Positions 34,971 through 49,299 are shown, numbered from the stretch's first letter. The stretch is 64,000 bases of DNA from Taeniopygia guttata (GCF_048771995.1 NC_133063.1:64372014-64436013), one strand, 5' to 3'. Program-made: numbers and translations. The notes: a model not told the origin generated them from the sequence alone.

Positions 34971-37900
34971 TTAGTTTTCTTTTTTTGTATCTCTTTTAGG
35001 ACCAGATGATGTCTCTACATCCCTTTTTCCCTTTGTGTTCTAAACAGTTGCTCTGGCTGGACTTCCACACAGGATGCTAATCCCTGCATTTCTCTTAAGA
35101 TAATAGCACATGTGCTCTTCACTTACATTTAACATATTTAATTTCCCATCCTGCAGTCTACTAAGTAGTTCCTATCAGACTGATTGCATATCTTCTTCAT
35201 ACCAACTGAGGTGTGTTTTTGAACTTTGAACAACTTGAGACATGTTTCAGCTCCTTAGGCCAGGGCCTAGGTTTGGGAGGCCCAGGCTCTTCACTCTGTT
35301 AGGTTTGTAGGAAAAGCCAGATGATTTGGTATAAAAATATTTTCAAGATAATAAAAATATAAAATAAAATAACATATTTTCAAGATAAGCCAGATGATTT
35401 GGTATAAAAATATTTTCAAGAAAAGCCAAAAACTTTTTTCAGCTTTGTTAGTTTTTTTTCTTTCAGCTGGGAATAGAAGGTGTTTCAGTGACATTACATA
35501 GAAATGCAATGAAAATAGCTTATATGCTTTTTGTTTCTTTTCTTTCTCAGAGGAAAATATTTTTATTTCACTTTGAAAATGAAAGTTTTTGAATATTTTA
35601 CATAATACAAACATTTTTCTTGTGAAATACTGAGCAGTTTCAAACTTATTTTTCTGGAATACTCTGACTTGTAAAATGCAATGTAGCAATGGGAGCTCTT
35701 ATGCCTTCATTGTAGAAGGCGAAAGGGTTTTGGGGGCCAAGAGGAATTAATTGGTGCCTAACTATGGGCTAGGGGCTGTTTTGTAATTCGGTTTTCTACT
35801 CTCATGAAAGAAACTGTTTCTCCAATTTAGACACCTGAATACATTTTACTGCATACAAACTCTATCAATAGGAGCAGCTGCAGCCTGGAGGGAAATGGAA
35901 GGTGAAGTTGTAGAGGAGCAGAAGATTGCTGGGTGGGAGTCTGAGCTGATGGGTTTGTTGGAGACAGATTGGTGGCTCAGAAAAGCACTTGAATAATTTT
36001 AGCAGACTGTAGTCAATGATGGAGGTGTGAAGCAAGTTAAGAAAAATGAAGGTTGAGAAATGGATACTCTGATGCAAATGTGTTTTCATGATCTCTACAG
36101 TTGTGAAACACAGAGGTCCTTGTGGAGGTCACAGTAAATGTGAAAGAGATGTGGAACACAAAAGCTTTCAGGGGCTTCAGCAAGAGCTAAATAGTTGGTT
36201 TCACTCCTTTCTCCTGTTCTACTTTCCCTACTTTTCTTCTCTTCTTAATTTAGTTACTATTTTCTTCTTTCCTGTCTATCTCCATAATTTGTCACTTGGC
36301 CTCCTTTGAATGCCCCAATTAAAATCTAACAACACTTTTGGATTGTAAGAAATATTTTCCCTACTCCATTTTTCTTAGACAGTATAAGTTGATTTAAAGT
36401 GGTTTTGGTGTATGACAAAATTGAATTGAAATGTTGACCCTATGTATTAATCGTTCCAAGTTGTTTTCCCACTGGCCTCTGAGTATATACATCATAGAGG
36501 TATTTTATTTTCTCATCATCTTATTTCAAATATTACTAACATTTAAATCAAAGCAATAGTTTCTGTGCCTTTATCTTTAATCAGCTATTTTCTGCATGCT
36601 TTTTACTTCCATTTTCTTTGATTTTGCCACTGAAACTGCTCATGACAGGTTGTTTTTATTTCTAGTTATAATTCCTAGTTCTCATGAGACATTTTGATTC
36701 TAATATGGAGTCATCTTTGTGAAAGAGGTGTCATTTAAATCTTCTGTAAGCTCTTGCAATTACAACAGGGAGGAAAGTAATATTTTGAATATATTCCAGT
36801 ATTCAGCATGTACATAACTTTGGATTTCCATCAAAGTAGTGTTTGGAGCAGCAGAGATACTCTGAAATGCACTGTAATGCATCTGTTAAATCACTTTTTT
36901 CTTTCTTCTTTTAAATCACAACTTTTTGGTTGGTTGGTTGGTTTGCTTTTAAAGGAACTAAAATTCTGCAATTCATTTGTAGAATATTTGTGGTATAGTT
37001 TATTTCCAGTGTAGTAATTTCAGTCAGTAACAGCTTCTGCTGTTCTCATTGACACTGTCCCAATGTGCATTCGGCTTGCTTTCTGATAGGCAAGGTGAGG
37101 GAGGAGCAGGCAAGACTGAATCATGCTGGGGGTAGCAATTTGGCTGCTACAGAAGTCAGGAAGATCTGTTTAAATCAAAACTGAATTACAACCTAATTTT
37201 TGTTCAATGGCTTTATATGAACATAAGTACAGACATGGAACTGTGAAACTTTCATAAATCAAGTAGTTGAAAGCATTCCTTCTTTCAGTTTCAGTAACAT
37301 ACACCCAAACCCCAGAAATTAAACTTGTAGCAGATATATTCCAGATAATCTTCTGATTTTAGTTCTACTTCCTGTACAGCTTCCCAAATTTCTGCCTAGA
37401 TATTGTTTCACAATTATTGGCATGAATATTTCATAAGTTTGGAAAGTATTTCAGGGTATTTCCACTAAAAGAATAAAATGAAGATGCAGCAAGGTCTTTT
37501 ATGATGTAATTCAGGGATTTTAGAGAGGTTGAACATATTTCTCTGAGTATATTTGAACTCAAGTATGAGAAGCAAATTTCTCTTTTCTCAGTTTGAAGCC
37601 TTTTCCAGCACAGAGAGCCCAAAAGCTGCTTGGATTTTGTTTGCAGTCCTGTTCCTGCCACTCCTTTGCTGACTGTATCTTGCTTTTTTTTGCCAACTCG
37701 TTCATCTGCATCTGCAGAGATTCCTTTCACTACTAATGTTTAATGTTTGTTAAAAGCACATGTTCGCTTGTGTGTGAATGCCTACACACACTCACATTGT
37801 AGCCCATTCAGATCAATCCCATAGATCTGAGCCATTTCCCACACTTGGGGAGATCTCATGAGAGCCTACAGTTTAGCAGTTGCCCTACCCTCAGTGGCTT

Positions 37901-39144
37901 AGTCCTTGTGTGACAAATTGTTTCCTGAAATAGGCTGGATGAAGGATAATTGTTGTGCCAGCAACTTCATCAAAACAATTGCCCACAGATCAAAAACTCA
38001 TTTACTGGGAACTTAGCTGATGGAGAACTATGGAATATTCTTTATGGCAGAGTACAGAATATTTTCTATGTTAGGAAATCAACTGAAACACAGGGGTTTA
38101 GTAAGGCTTGCTCTTCAGTGAGTACTGGATTGTCTAAATAAATGACACATATTTGAATGAAGTTTTATAGTAAAAATTTCAGGTCAGCTTCTCTAATTTT
38201 TCCCATTGGGTGTCTAGTGCATTTGACAATTGTTTTCATTACTTAATTCTGAAGTTTTATTGAACTACAGGCAGATGGTGCTTAAGGGTAGAATTAGGAC
38301 CCAGGCTGCCTGTGTGCTATCAGTTTACAGAGATATATAGAAGGTCACAGTATGTTGAGAACACATGCAGCATTACCTTAAAGTTTGCTGCAGCTAGTTC
38401 TGCTTTGGTAGACTGTCCACATGGCTTAAAGTTTCAGGAGTCAAAAAATCTACTCTATTAGTTTTTCAATTTTATTTTCTGTTGGAATTTTAAAAGGCTG
38501 TTTTGTAGGTTCTTCTCTTCTGGAACCCTCTTCTGTTAGCCTTTATTTATGACATTTGAATTGTGTATAGGGAAGTTTCTTTCCTTTGCACAGAACAATC
38601 CTTATGCCTGAATTTATGTCTTCCTCTGGATCTCATATGAAGATGCATTTTTGTCACTGCATGTTATAAGACAGCTTGAAATGGCTTACACAAGCAGTTA
38701 CTTAACTATTTTATTTTCAGAGATTTAGCAGTAAATATAAAATGCATACTAATCCTTGGGGTGTATCTTTATGTTGATGAAGTCTATTCAAATCATGCCA
38801 GTAAAATAATCTATTCCCTGATGTTACTTACCATGGAAAACTCCAGTTTTTACTTTGGGTAAGGACCTTGCATTTTATGTATTTATTAACTTTTTTTTTT
38901 TTAGAATTTACATTTTAGCTTTCTGCAAGATAATGAGCAGGCAAATTTTAAATTTTAGGCCAGATATGCCTAGGTAATGTGTTTCTTTCTAGGTTCTGTC
39001 TTTGAGAATGCATTAAAGAATGCATTCTAGAGTTTTGCTTTCTTTTATCAAAGCCGGAAATCTCGGGGGCAGTGAGGGATTTATTTCATGCTGTGTCACA
39101 ATTTTGTGTTGTCATTGTTGATATGACAACATGATGATATGAAG
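34971..39144. other. Spacer with a short tandem duplication
   Basis: AT-rich spacer of about 4.2 kb. Apart from the duplication at 35314-35420 and a GGTT run near 36930-36945, nothing is recognised. The 132-codon minus-strand frame at 35291-35689 is low-complexity (Phe, Ile, Leu, Lys) and partly made by the duplication. Confidence 0.5.
35314..35420. repeat. 73-bp-period tandem duplication
   Basis: A 34-nt block beginning AAGCCAGATGATTTGGTATA and ending TATTTTCAAG is identical at 35314-35347 and 35387-35420. An AT-rich filler lies between, and a partial third start (AAAAGCCA) follows at 35419. Confidence 0.85.
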
Positions 39145-39372
39145 TTTAGATGGATATTAAGAAAAAGTTTCTTCATCAACGGGGCTGTCAAGCATTGGAA
39201 CTGCCCATGCTACCCAGGGAAGTGGCTGAGTCACCATCCCTGCAGGTCTTTGAAAGTGTGTAGATGTGGTACTTAGGGACATGGTTTAATGGTGAGCTTG
39301 GCAGTGCTGGGTTAACAGTTGGACTCAATGATCTTAAGGGTCTTTTCTAGCCTAAATGATTCAGTGATTTTC
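39145..39372 (+). mobile_element. CR1 LINE 3' end
   Basis: A clear CR1 3' region on the plus strand. It has GATATTAAGAAAAAGTTTCT, GTGGCTGAGTCACCATCCCT, TGTAGATGTGGTACTTAGGG, ACATGGTTTAATGGTGAGCT, TGATCTTAAGGGTCTTTTCT and a terminal AAATGATTCAGTGATT. The copy is 5'-truncated. Confidence 0.93.
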
Positions 39373-42300
39373 TGGCTGTGTTTATCTAGATTGCTATTTA
39401 GGACAAGACTAGTCTGACCTATGTGCCAGGGAAATGTGTGTGGGAAACACAAAAGGATTTTGGACTGCCTTTGCTGCCCCCAGCTGTTGCTACCAGTAGG
39501 GCGAGTGAAGTGTGAAGTCTGAGAAAATGAAAGTAAATCAGTGGAGGGGGCAGAGCTGCTACTATAGCATACTGCAGACCTCCTGGTGAGTCACTGCTTT
39601 CTGTTACAACCTGCTTCTCTGTCAGAGGTGATGCTCAAGCATTAGCTCCACCCTGGTGAGATGCCAGGTAGTGTCACAGTAAAATAGCATACTTGTAAGA
39701 ATATTTTTCTTTCCCAAAGTATGGCAACAAGGTGAAAGAGAAAAAGAAGAGTAATATTGCTCTCTGAAGATGTGATTCTTTTGGTGGAAATATTAGCTAC
39801 ACACTGCTCTTATTGTGTAGGTTGTGTCAGGATCAGAACTGTTCTTTGCCTGTTGTAAATAGAACTCCTCAGAAACTAAGATGGAAAAAGCTTTTTTTCT
39901 AACAATAAGAGAAATTTTCCAAATGTGCATCTGGATCATGCTTTCATAGCAAAGTAAACTGTGATATGCACGAATATTGGTTATGTTGATCTAAGGCCTC
40001 CAGGGTCTTGACCTGTCCCCAGCAGAAAAGAGTGACTTTTATATGAATTATTCCAGCTACCTCTGTCCTTCGGTCTGTTCCTCTTCTCACTGTGGCATAG
40101 CTATTGTGTCTCTTCTGTCCTTTCAGTGGGAATAATGATGAAGATGGCATGGGTCACTATTTACTGACTACAATTTTCTATATAGGGACAATTTTTCTGT
40201 AAAAAGTGATATTTTCTGGAACGATACAAACCCAGATGTTGCAATGGCAGAGAAATACATGTTAGTGAGAAGCGACACAGCACTGTGGATTATCATAATT
40301 TGTTTTCCACTAGTGCTCTAAAAAAGAAAGATTAAATGCTGAATTACGTCGGTTAACTCAATGGAGAATTAGGATATTATTGGCATTGACTCTGTAGTCA
40401 TTATACTGTGGAATAGAAGGGTGCAGGGATGTGAGGACAAATGATTAAGGAACAAAACTTCCTAGGTAAATTATGGTACTTCCTTGCAGGGAATATTGTC
40501 TGGTTGTCCCACTAAACCTGAGGGAACCAAAATGGTTTCCATCATGCCAACCAGAATGATTATTTAATTGTAGAAGAGTCTTAAAATGAACTATCCTGAC
40601 AGGATGCTTCAGCTGACAGAAGTGGCTTAGAACATACTCAGTTTCCTAAAGTAAAACCTAAACCATCTAACTTTGATTATAAAGTTTGAATGCATCTTAC
40701 TACACACAATATAAAAAAACCCCAAACACTTTCAACTTTTTCTGCAGTGTTTTAAAATATATTTGCTATGTTTTCTGAAGATTTTAAAGTCTTCAGTCAG
40801 GATCAGCAACAGGCACTACTGCAGAAGACAGCAAAACAGCCCTGCATTCACTTACTGAACTCCCAGTTCTTCAAGGCTGTTTGTACAGGCAGATATTTCT
40901 GCCATCAGTAAGATTCTTGCAGGACTGTGTCCTCAGATTAGAAGTAATATATCAAACAGAATAAAAAGAACCTGTGAAACATAAATGATCTTGCCATACA
41001 TTTGTTTCTATTGTTAATATAAATGAGGATGTTCATAGCATCTAAAAGACTACATTTTTGGCTTCAGCACAAGAAGCTGTTTTATGTATGAGCTGTATGT
41101 AATTATATTGAAAACAAACTTTGCTTCAAGAACATTTTTTGGCTCCACTCTGCAATCACACAAAGGGCCTTTGTTATGCTCTCATCAGTGTTATTTATGA
41201 ATTGCAAAGGACTTACTAAAGGACAGTTTCATCTGATGGTATTCATCACCCAAACTTAAATGTAGTGACTTATATTCATATTAATCATAATTACTAATAT
41301 GACCAACCAGACAAAAATTTCTGAAACTAGAAATGGGATTGCTCTATAGATTGAGACATGGAACAGCAATACAGAGTGGTGTTTCAGATCCAAGTCTTTG
41401 AATGCGCCAGAATGGAAAATGCAACAAAAGGCTTTGCATAATTCACATCAATTATAATCATCTTCACTTGAATTGAAAATGAAGCTCTTGATCTCTTAAA
41501 AAGGGGGAAAAAAGAAAAAAAAAGGGGAAAAAATTCACAGAGAGGGAGCAAAGTAGATAAGTAGACCTTGGGGAAAAGGAATCCCAGAGGAAATTATGTT
41601 TGTGAATATCTGCCAGAAGCTCCTATAGGACATTATGAAGCTAGGTAAGGGCACTGTGCTTTCCACCAACTTGCCTAAACAGCCATTACATTAAAGGATT
41701 ACTTTCAGAAATCCTCCTTTGCCCAGATTTTTCCTGCCTGACCTGCAGGACTTGGGAAGCATCCAATGACAGCTTTCTGTTCTTCTTCAAACTCAGCGTG
41801 GCCCTGGACAAGCTATTAAGGAACTTAGTCAGACTGCTTGCTGTCTGTACAAACCTTTGGTTTTGCAACTGCCGTGGCATCTACCTATAAGAGTGTGCCA
41901 CGCAGCAATTCAGAGCACTGTTTATACAAGACTGGAAGATCCAGCTTCCAGAGGCACTAGTGAACAAAGTGTTTATGATAGTGAAGTAAATTTACACAAG
42001 CCAGTCTGAATGTTGCCCCTGTTCATTCTTTTGCTTTGGCCTCCCAGATATAAAATAGATGGTCAGGGTTTTTTTACCTCACTGGGTTCATGTAAAATAA
42101 GGACTTTGAAAGAATATGAATCACTGAGATATTGCAAGAAGGGAGGTTATATAAATGTAATTTAATTATATAAGCTTCTTTAGATTAATTACACTTTCAT
42201 TACCATAGCTTTCTGCTATGTCCTCGTTGTTTATTTGTACTATTAGTGGTTGTAGAGACTAGATGTTATTTCAGATTATGAATCCCAGTCTTATTTTCTT

Positions 42301-45204
42301 TGCTTGATGAACAATTTTTTTGGGTCATGGAAACTGCTGGGTCACATTGATTTAATCCATAGTTGTGAACACTCTGTGCTTCTAAACAGCAGGCCCAGTT
42401 TTCTGAAATGCTAAATTTCTCTTCTGTAGCATTTTCTTGAAATTTTCCAGATCTAATAAGACCAATAGCTAACACTTAACTCGAAGTTTGTTGCCACCCT
42501 ACAGGAATTGCAACAGACATTATTTGGATGGAAGGAGGTACTTGTAAGCTCAGGAAATAAGCAGAATCAACTGGCATTATCATCAAGACACAGTTTACAA
42601 ACTATTTCTTGGCATCAGACTGTTGTTTAGTATTAGCCAAATAGTTAGCTATAATAATAAAATGTTAATTTATTCTTAACCAACAGCAGCAGACTCTAAG
42701 CAGGTTATCCTTGTTCTGCATGTTCAATGACGTTGTTCTATTGTTTCCTTTAGAAACCACTGAGGGGCAGCAGGTTTTCATATGAAATAGGCTTTCTTGT
42801 GTAAGGAAATGTGGAGCTGTGAGTATTATGCATTTGATTATTTTAATGAATTCCATGCATCAGATCACTGAAGGTTATAACAATAGTTTCACTGTGTGCT
42901 CCTGTAAATGAACATGAGTTTTGCTTGTCTATGGCATTTTGATGTATTTTTTTTTCATGAGTAGAAAGAACCTGAAGAATGTCCCACAATTATCTGCAAA
43001 GCCCCATTTATGGCTGTAGGGTGCCTGTAAAATTTAATTCATGGGCAAGTCTGTCACATGCACAGCACACATTTTGGCACTACTTTTAGAAAGGAGGCCA
43101 GGACATTAGGACAAAAGAATGAGAATAACTTTTATTTAGTTAGATTTATTACAGCTAACAACCTGACTAATGGAATAGGCTATGTTGCTCAGAAATCTCT
43201 GTATCCTTCAGATACATAACTAACCAGACACCCTAATAAAACAGATCCTGTTCTAGTCAGACTGTTAAGCTTGTGCCATGAACAGTAAAGACATATCCAG
43301 TAGTGAATGCAATACATTCTTGCTTCTAGTACCTCTGCATTATCTAGCTACCTTATGTGACTGTCTGTTGGCTTTGATCTTGGCTACAGGGACTCTCACC
43401 AGGCAACAGGTCTGGAGTGAAGCACTTTGGTCTCTCAGCATTGGATGCTCACCTGTGTGATCTGCCCGATTGTTAATAACCCAGGGGAGTAGTGATTTAG
43501 ATCCATAATTTTTTCCACATATAATAGTGAGAACAGAATAGCTAATCAGGTTTGCAGAGGACATCTGCAGAACTTATGCATGAAGATTTGAACCAAGGGT
43601 CAGATCCTTTTTCAGCCAAATAATTTTCTGCATGAACTTTGAAAAATACTAGCAATTACTATTTGGACATACTTCTATATCCTTTCTGTCCTCAGCTGAG
43701 GACAATTTCCAGACACAGCTGTTCAGTAACACCTCAGGGCACTCTAAACTAAGTATTCTGTTAAAAATTGCACATAAAAATCAAAAGTCTGACTTATTGC
43801 ATTGTTACACCTTGGGCAGTTTGTAACAATTCCATCAAGCATAAAATTAAAGCACAAACAGATTCTTTAATTTAATTCTTTACTTTCAGACTCCTATGCA
43901 GCCATTCTTCCACAGGATAACACGACAAAACTGATAAACTATTTTAATTTTCTAGCCAAAAGTAACTGGAGTATGGGCTGTCCTTACCACGCTCTTACAC
44001 CTTTGCAATGTTTTATATTTTCACATTTAGGAACTTTTATATTCCCACAGGATGGATAAGAGTCAGGTGAATCATTATGATACACAAGGATTGCTTCATT
44101 CCTAGGCAAAAAAGCTAATCCCGTTTGTGCCCTTTGTGCCTCAGTATCACTGTGAGCTGAATGGAGCAGGTACAGCTTCAGATCTGAAAAAAAAAACAAA
44201 CCAGCAAATTGTCTTTCAGATCAATGGTGCAAATACTAATTATCTTTAAGAGTCCTGTTTGCCTAGAAGAACCAGCAGAACCAGTCACATTAAACATAGG
44301 TGTAGCAGTATGAAAGTAGGGTGGAATAACAATTATTTGTCTGAGACAAGAATTCTCATGTGAATAGAAGCATTAGGAAAAGCAGAAGATTTAAAGAAAA
44401 TAGCCTTAATTTGCTGTTCAGTTATGGGCAGTCTTGCCAAAATAACAGAGAGAAACCTTTCAAGGTATACCCTTGCAGAAAGCAGTGTCTGTAGAGGACA
44501 TGGATCTTCATGCCTATCATATCTAAATTCTGCCTGCTTGTGTGGTAGATGCAGTGCTGTACATAATTTAATATTGCACAGAGTGCCTCTTTGCTTCTCT
44601 CCTGTCCCTGCTCCAACCTTTCTGTCCTTTGTCCATTCTCTATAATTTAAAATAGTTGTCTACACTGTATATAAATTGATTTTTTTTAAGATGAGAGCAG
44701 ACCTTACCATTTTCAAGAAAACCTTTAGTCCAGTCAGTCCTTTTCTTAAGGAAGTAAAATAATACTTGCACAACTGGGGACTTGGATTAGCTTTTACAGT
44801 TCTTGTAAAGAAGACACTTCTTTGTTAAGTAGCAAATATAGGTGTAATTAAGCCAATTCTGAAGTTAAATTGGAATTAATAGCTCTTCTGGTTTCTGTCC
44901 GTGTGTGCAGACGTGAGAGGCCATGAGAGGGCCTCTCCTCCTGAGTGCTGTAGCCACCTGGAGGCAGTGTTCGCACAGGCCTGTGCTTGTAGAGCACAAT
45001 TTCCTGAGATTTCATCACACAGAAAAAATCTGAGAAAAAATTATATACTGTGTTACGTGTATTTTGGACAATTCATGCTTATGGAAATAGATGCATGAAA
45101 TATGTTATGTTGGCAAGAAATATTATTATAAGGTTTTGTTATATGTAATAAAGGTAATTCGCACTGGTATAATATGATGTATGTAATATTTTATATTATT
45201 GGGA
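39373..45204. other. Spacer, nothing firmly recognised
   Basis: About 5.8 kb with no supported gene. A purine-rich low-complexity run of A and G lies at 41498-41533. A somewhat GC-richer stretch at 44895-44995 may be a decayed repeat that I cannot name. Confidence 0.5.
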
Positions 45205-46285
45205 GGATGCACAAGTTGGCACTGGGAGTTGCCCCACATATTTGGAAACCAGTCCCTGATAAAACCTCATTTACAAGCTAATACATGTGGAGATGGGTAG
45301 TTTCTCGAGGTGATACAGGAATGCAGGGGCGTTGATCATCCCGCCAACAACTCAGAGATTGGAGATTGGGATCGCTGGAACCCTCCATTCAGATACATCT
45401 GAGTGCTGTGTTCCAGTAACTACATCAGGGAGATTCATCACCACCCGGACACTAAATTGTTCCAACCCAACTCAGAGAAAAGAGACGTTATTAATATATA
45501 GGACTTTGAATGGAAAGAAAAGGCTGATTGCCGAAATCCCAGCCTCGGGCGAAATATTCCGTATAAAAACTGCTTGTACCGGGAGGGTGGTGTGTGGGCA
45601 TAGGGGGAACCTCTGCTGGAGCGGTCAAACCTGTGACCCACCCAGTGCTGATTCCAGGCTTGGCACCGTCCTTTTCTTTGTGGCTGGCTCAGACAGAATT
45701 CAATCGCTGTAATGCAAATTTTATTTTTATTTTTTTAATTTGGCTGGTCAATTTTCATTTTTAACAGTTTCTTAAGTACACAAACCAGAGCTGGGGAGAT
45801 TGCTTCAAGGACCTAATTTGCAAGTGAATGAATGTGGCTCGCTCAGATATGGGTCCTTTTCCAAGGTGATCCGAGGAACACTCAAGCGATGAATACTCGA
45901 TAAATATCTAAGATTGAGATAAACAGCGCCATCAGGAAGACACATCTCAATGCTGAGTTGCAGTAACTCAATGATTGGCATGCATTGCTTCCTGGACATG
46001 GTTTTCGATGCAGAGAAAAGAAGCTGCATTAGTATGTGAACTCTGAAAAGAAGAAATGAAACCCTACCTCAGGCAGAATAGACAGTATAAGAACTGCTCA
46101 GACAGAACAGTCTTTGTGAACAGAGGAGATCCGATGCTGTAGAGGTCGGACCTGTGTTCACCCAGCACTGATCCCGGGCTCAGCGCTGTCCTTTTGGTTG
46201 TGGCTGTCTTAGACCAAATCTCAGTCACCAAATAAAAATCTGTTTTATTAATTATTCATTGGGCTTGATCATTTTTACCAATAAC
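45205..46285 (+). mobile_element. Two tandem, diverged LTR-like units
   Basis: Two units of roughly 0.5 kb (about 45205-45765 and 45766-46285) align head to tail. Paired landmarks are AGATGGGTAGTTTCTCGAGG with AGATATGGGTCCTTTTCCAA; GTATAAAAACTGC (45560-45572) with GTATAAGAACTGC (46088-46100); CACCCAGTGCTGATTCCAGG with CACCCAGCACTGATCCCGGG; GTCCTTTTCTTTGTGGCTGG with GTCCTTTTGGTTGTGGCTGT; and a T-rich/AATAAA end in each. A TATA-like box about 160 bases before a polyadenylation-type signal is what an LTR looks like. The two units differ at perhaps a quarter of positions, so they are old. No coding region lies between them. The family is not recognised. Confidence 0.6.
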
Positions 46286-48174
46286 ATACTGGAAAGCATG
46301 ATTTTTTAAAAAAAGCCTTTGCCTTCATAGGATACACCTTTGATTTTCCATGGGTCTGTAATACTGTGATGCTCCTGTGAAGTACTTTTCAATAAAAACC
46401 TTTGTAGGAAGAGCCAGCAGAATATTCCAGCATAACAGCTGACATAATTGAAAAGAACATGCAAAATTTCTTGCATGGAGCAGAAAAATAGTGCTGCTTG
46501 ACCTAAAGTATGACCAAAAGTATTCTTGTTTTTTTCTCTTGGGTAGAACTGACCTATTTCTTGTTTGTTTGATTAATTGATTGATTGATGGATTGATTAT
46601 AAATAAAAGCGGATTTCTTCCCGTGTTACAGTTGCCACTTGATCTCTTTCTCTTTGCACAGAAACAATACCATGCAAATGTTTGCAAACGACTGCTACAA
46701 AACATTCTTGAACCACCCAGCTGAAAACATTCTTGAACCACAAGCTAGTAATGTTTGTAAAGCTTAGTTTGATTGATGTATGTTTGCTGTTGCTTTGTCA
46801 ATTGTGAGGTAGGTCATACTTCTCCCCATTCCAAACATACATTTCTCAATCTGCTTTGAAATTCATACTCTCCACTCTGATTGCATCAAGTCCTACTACT
46901 CAAATTTGTTATTCTTTCAGATACACAACTTTACTAGACACAGAAGATTTGAGGTGTAGTTGACCAAAATATATGGAAATACCATCTTCCGTTTCCTAAT
47001 GTATGGATGTAACTGATCGCTGTCTGTCTCAGGAGTTGTACATGAAGAAGTACACACTACTGGCAAGATTCAGTATCATGATTTCATAAAATTTATGTAA
47101 AATACCATCTACCTGAATAAAGTGGAATGTAAGAAAAAGGTAACAAAGATCTTTGTAACAAAGCAAGCTGGTGAAATAATGTATTTTATCATAATATTCT
47201 GCCCATCCAGTTTCACTGGTGTCTATTCTTAATTAAATGCAGGATTAAGGTAGATTAGTTTATGTTCAATATTTTATTAAGTCAATGGAGCAGAACAAGA
47301 CAGATATATGAATGCACTTCTTTCAATGTTTAGATTTAAAAAATGTCACTGAATCTGCCATTGCTTTTTTGAATAGAGTTGAAAGATAAGGTGGAGCCAT
47401 AAACGGCTTTAGAAAGAAATTTGTGGTACCTGAAGATGTCAGATTTAGTAGGAGTCTTAGAAAACTTTCTTTTCAAAAGAGCAGGGGGGAAAAAATCTGT
47501 GTTTTCTGAAAAAAAACCAAACAACTGAGTTTTGTTACTAACTCCTAATTTTCCTTCTTTACAACACCCTCCTTGCATTTTTGTGGTTTACAGATAAATC
47601 AGATCAACCCCTGACCCTTACACAGTAGGGTTTTAGGCCTTTTTTTTGCATGAAATTCTTGGAAACTTCAGAGCTTACTTAATATTTATCCATCTCCTAA
47701 TGTGTAGTGCAGATAGCTAGAAGTTTCTGAAGTTTATGGTTTATTCAGCTCCCTCTTGTCCTGACTATCAGTGTCATGAACAAGATTTATTGTTTAGATT
47801 TTAGAAAAATCAAAGACTTTAGCTTTTCACTTCTGGATCTGAACTTCTGAGTTTCAGATCACTTCACTCCTGCTTCAGATAAAAAAACATAGGAAATAGC
47901 AAGCTCTGGATAAAGATCTGATGGAGGTGATTTCTGTGTATATGATGAATCACAGACTCAGAGGGAAGAATGAATGAACAGGGTATGTTTGATTGAGAGA
48001 GAAACAAGGAATGTATGTAAATCTTCAAACATATAATAGACTTTAGGAAGAAATTCCTCATGTCTTCATGTCTCTAATGAGCTGTAAAGAAATAATGGAG
48101 TAAAACAATAAAAAGTAATAAAGAAAGAATAAATTCCATGAAGGAATATTCAAATTAGGAAAAATTTGTTAAGA
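46286..48174. other. Spacer with a GATT run
   Basis: AT-rich spacer. A short (GATT)n run lies at 46571-46600. A 17-bp block AACATTCTTGAACCAC occurs twice, at about 46701-46716 and 46726-46741. No gene is seen. Confidence 0.5.
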
Positions 48175-48236
48175 GTGAAGTAACCAAACATGATCCTTGT
48201 GGGTCCCTTCCAACTCTAAATGTTTCTGTGATTATC
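48175..48236 (+). mobile_element. CR1 3' end, short
   Basis: The tract ATGATCCTTGTGGGTCCCTT...CCAACTCTAAATGTTTCTGT...GATTAT is the terminal piece of a CR1 element on the plus strand. Weak CR1-like sequence (TTTAGGAAGAAATTCCTC) at 48041-48058 suggests a decayed longer copy. Confidence 0.75.
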
Positions 48237-49293
48237 AACATTGAACTAACCTGGCATTGTCATGGAAACTACATAATTAAATTTATTTCCAAACAGGATA
48301 AGCAAACACCTTGTCCTAAAAATAAATGATCCTTAGGGTACTAAATACAGGAGCTAGCCCTCTAAAGCCCCTTTCACTTTCTTAAGTTTTCAAACACGCT
48401 TTCCAGGGAAATAAATTTCCTAGGACTGTTCTATTGTCTTTTCTTATTTCCTTAACAAGTCAGGTAACTAACCATAAGAAACATATGGAAATCTAACAGT
48501 TTCCTTATGCCTACGTTGTTACACAGAAAGAAATGGGAAAGAAAGCTTGGTAGTTTGGTTACCTTTGCTGGTTGGTGGTTTTTTGGGTTTGGTTTTTTTT
48601 TTTTTTTGAGAAGAAGGTTGCTGGATTTTTTTGGTGGAGGTTGGGTTTTCTTAATAGATTGGGTTTTTTAGTGATCAATAAAGCACCCTGAAGTTGTTTC
48701 CATCCCACTGGAAATTCCTTTATAAGCCCAGGCTGTGATATGAATAAAACAGGGAATGTTTGTTTCACCCTGCTCTTGGGCCAGCTCTCACTTTCCATGG
48801 TCTTAAAATAGCCTTTAAGTATTTCTCATCATAATGTGTTAAAATTCATCCTTTTCAAATTGGATACCAAAACTTCAAAATCATATCTTCATAAATACCA
48901 GGTTCTTCAGTATTCTGTGTTGTGAAGTAATTCATTTCAATACGAAGTTTTGCGTGTTATGACAATTTCCAAAAAATCAGCCCAGCTACTTGTATAGTTA
49001 GTGTATGAAGGTCAAACAGCATTCAATGCAATAACAAGTCCCTAAACACATAATGATTGTTCAAAGCACTTCTGCACTGGCTGTGCCCTTTGTTTTAAGC
49101 CACCTAATGCATACGTTCTTAACGCTAAATGCATTTTAATGATGATCAAAGATCTGGTATTCCTGTTTTACAGATTTTGCAATATTCACTCTCTGCAGAG
49201 CTAACATTGAGAAGCACTTAGGAAGGAAAGCATACGCTTTATACTTTATAAAGCATATAAAGTATACATACTTACATGGGCACTTTCCAAATA
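48237..49293. other. Spacer before the provirus
   Basis: AT-rich with a 15-T run at 48593-48607. No gene or named repeat is seen. Confidence 0.5.
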
Positions 49294-49299
49294 ATCTGC

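Noticed and set aside
35291-35689. 132-codon minus-strand frame
   Set aside because: AT-rich low complexity (Phe/Ile/Lys/Leu), partly generated by the local tandem duplication.
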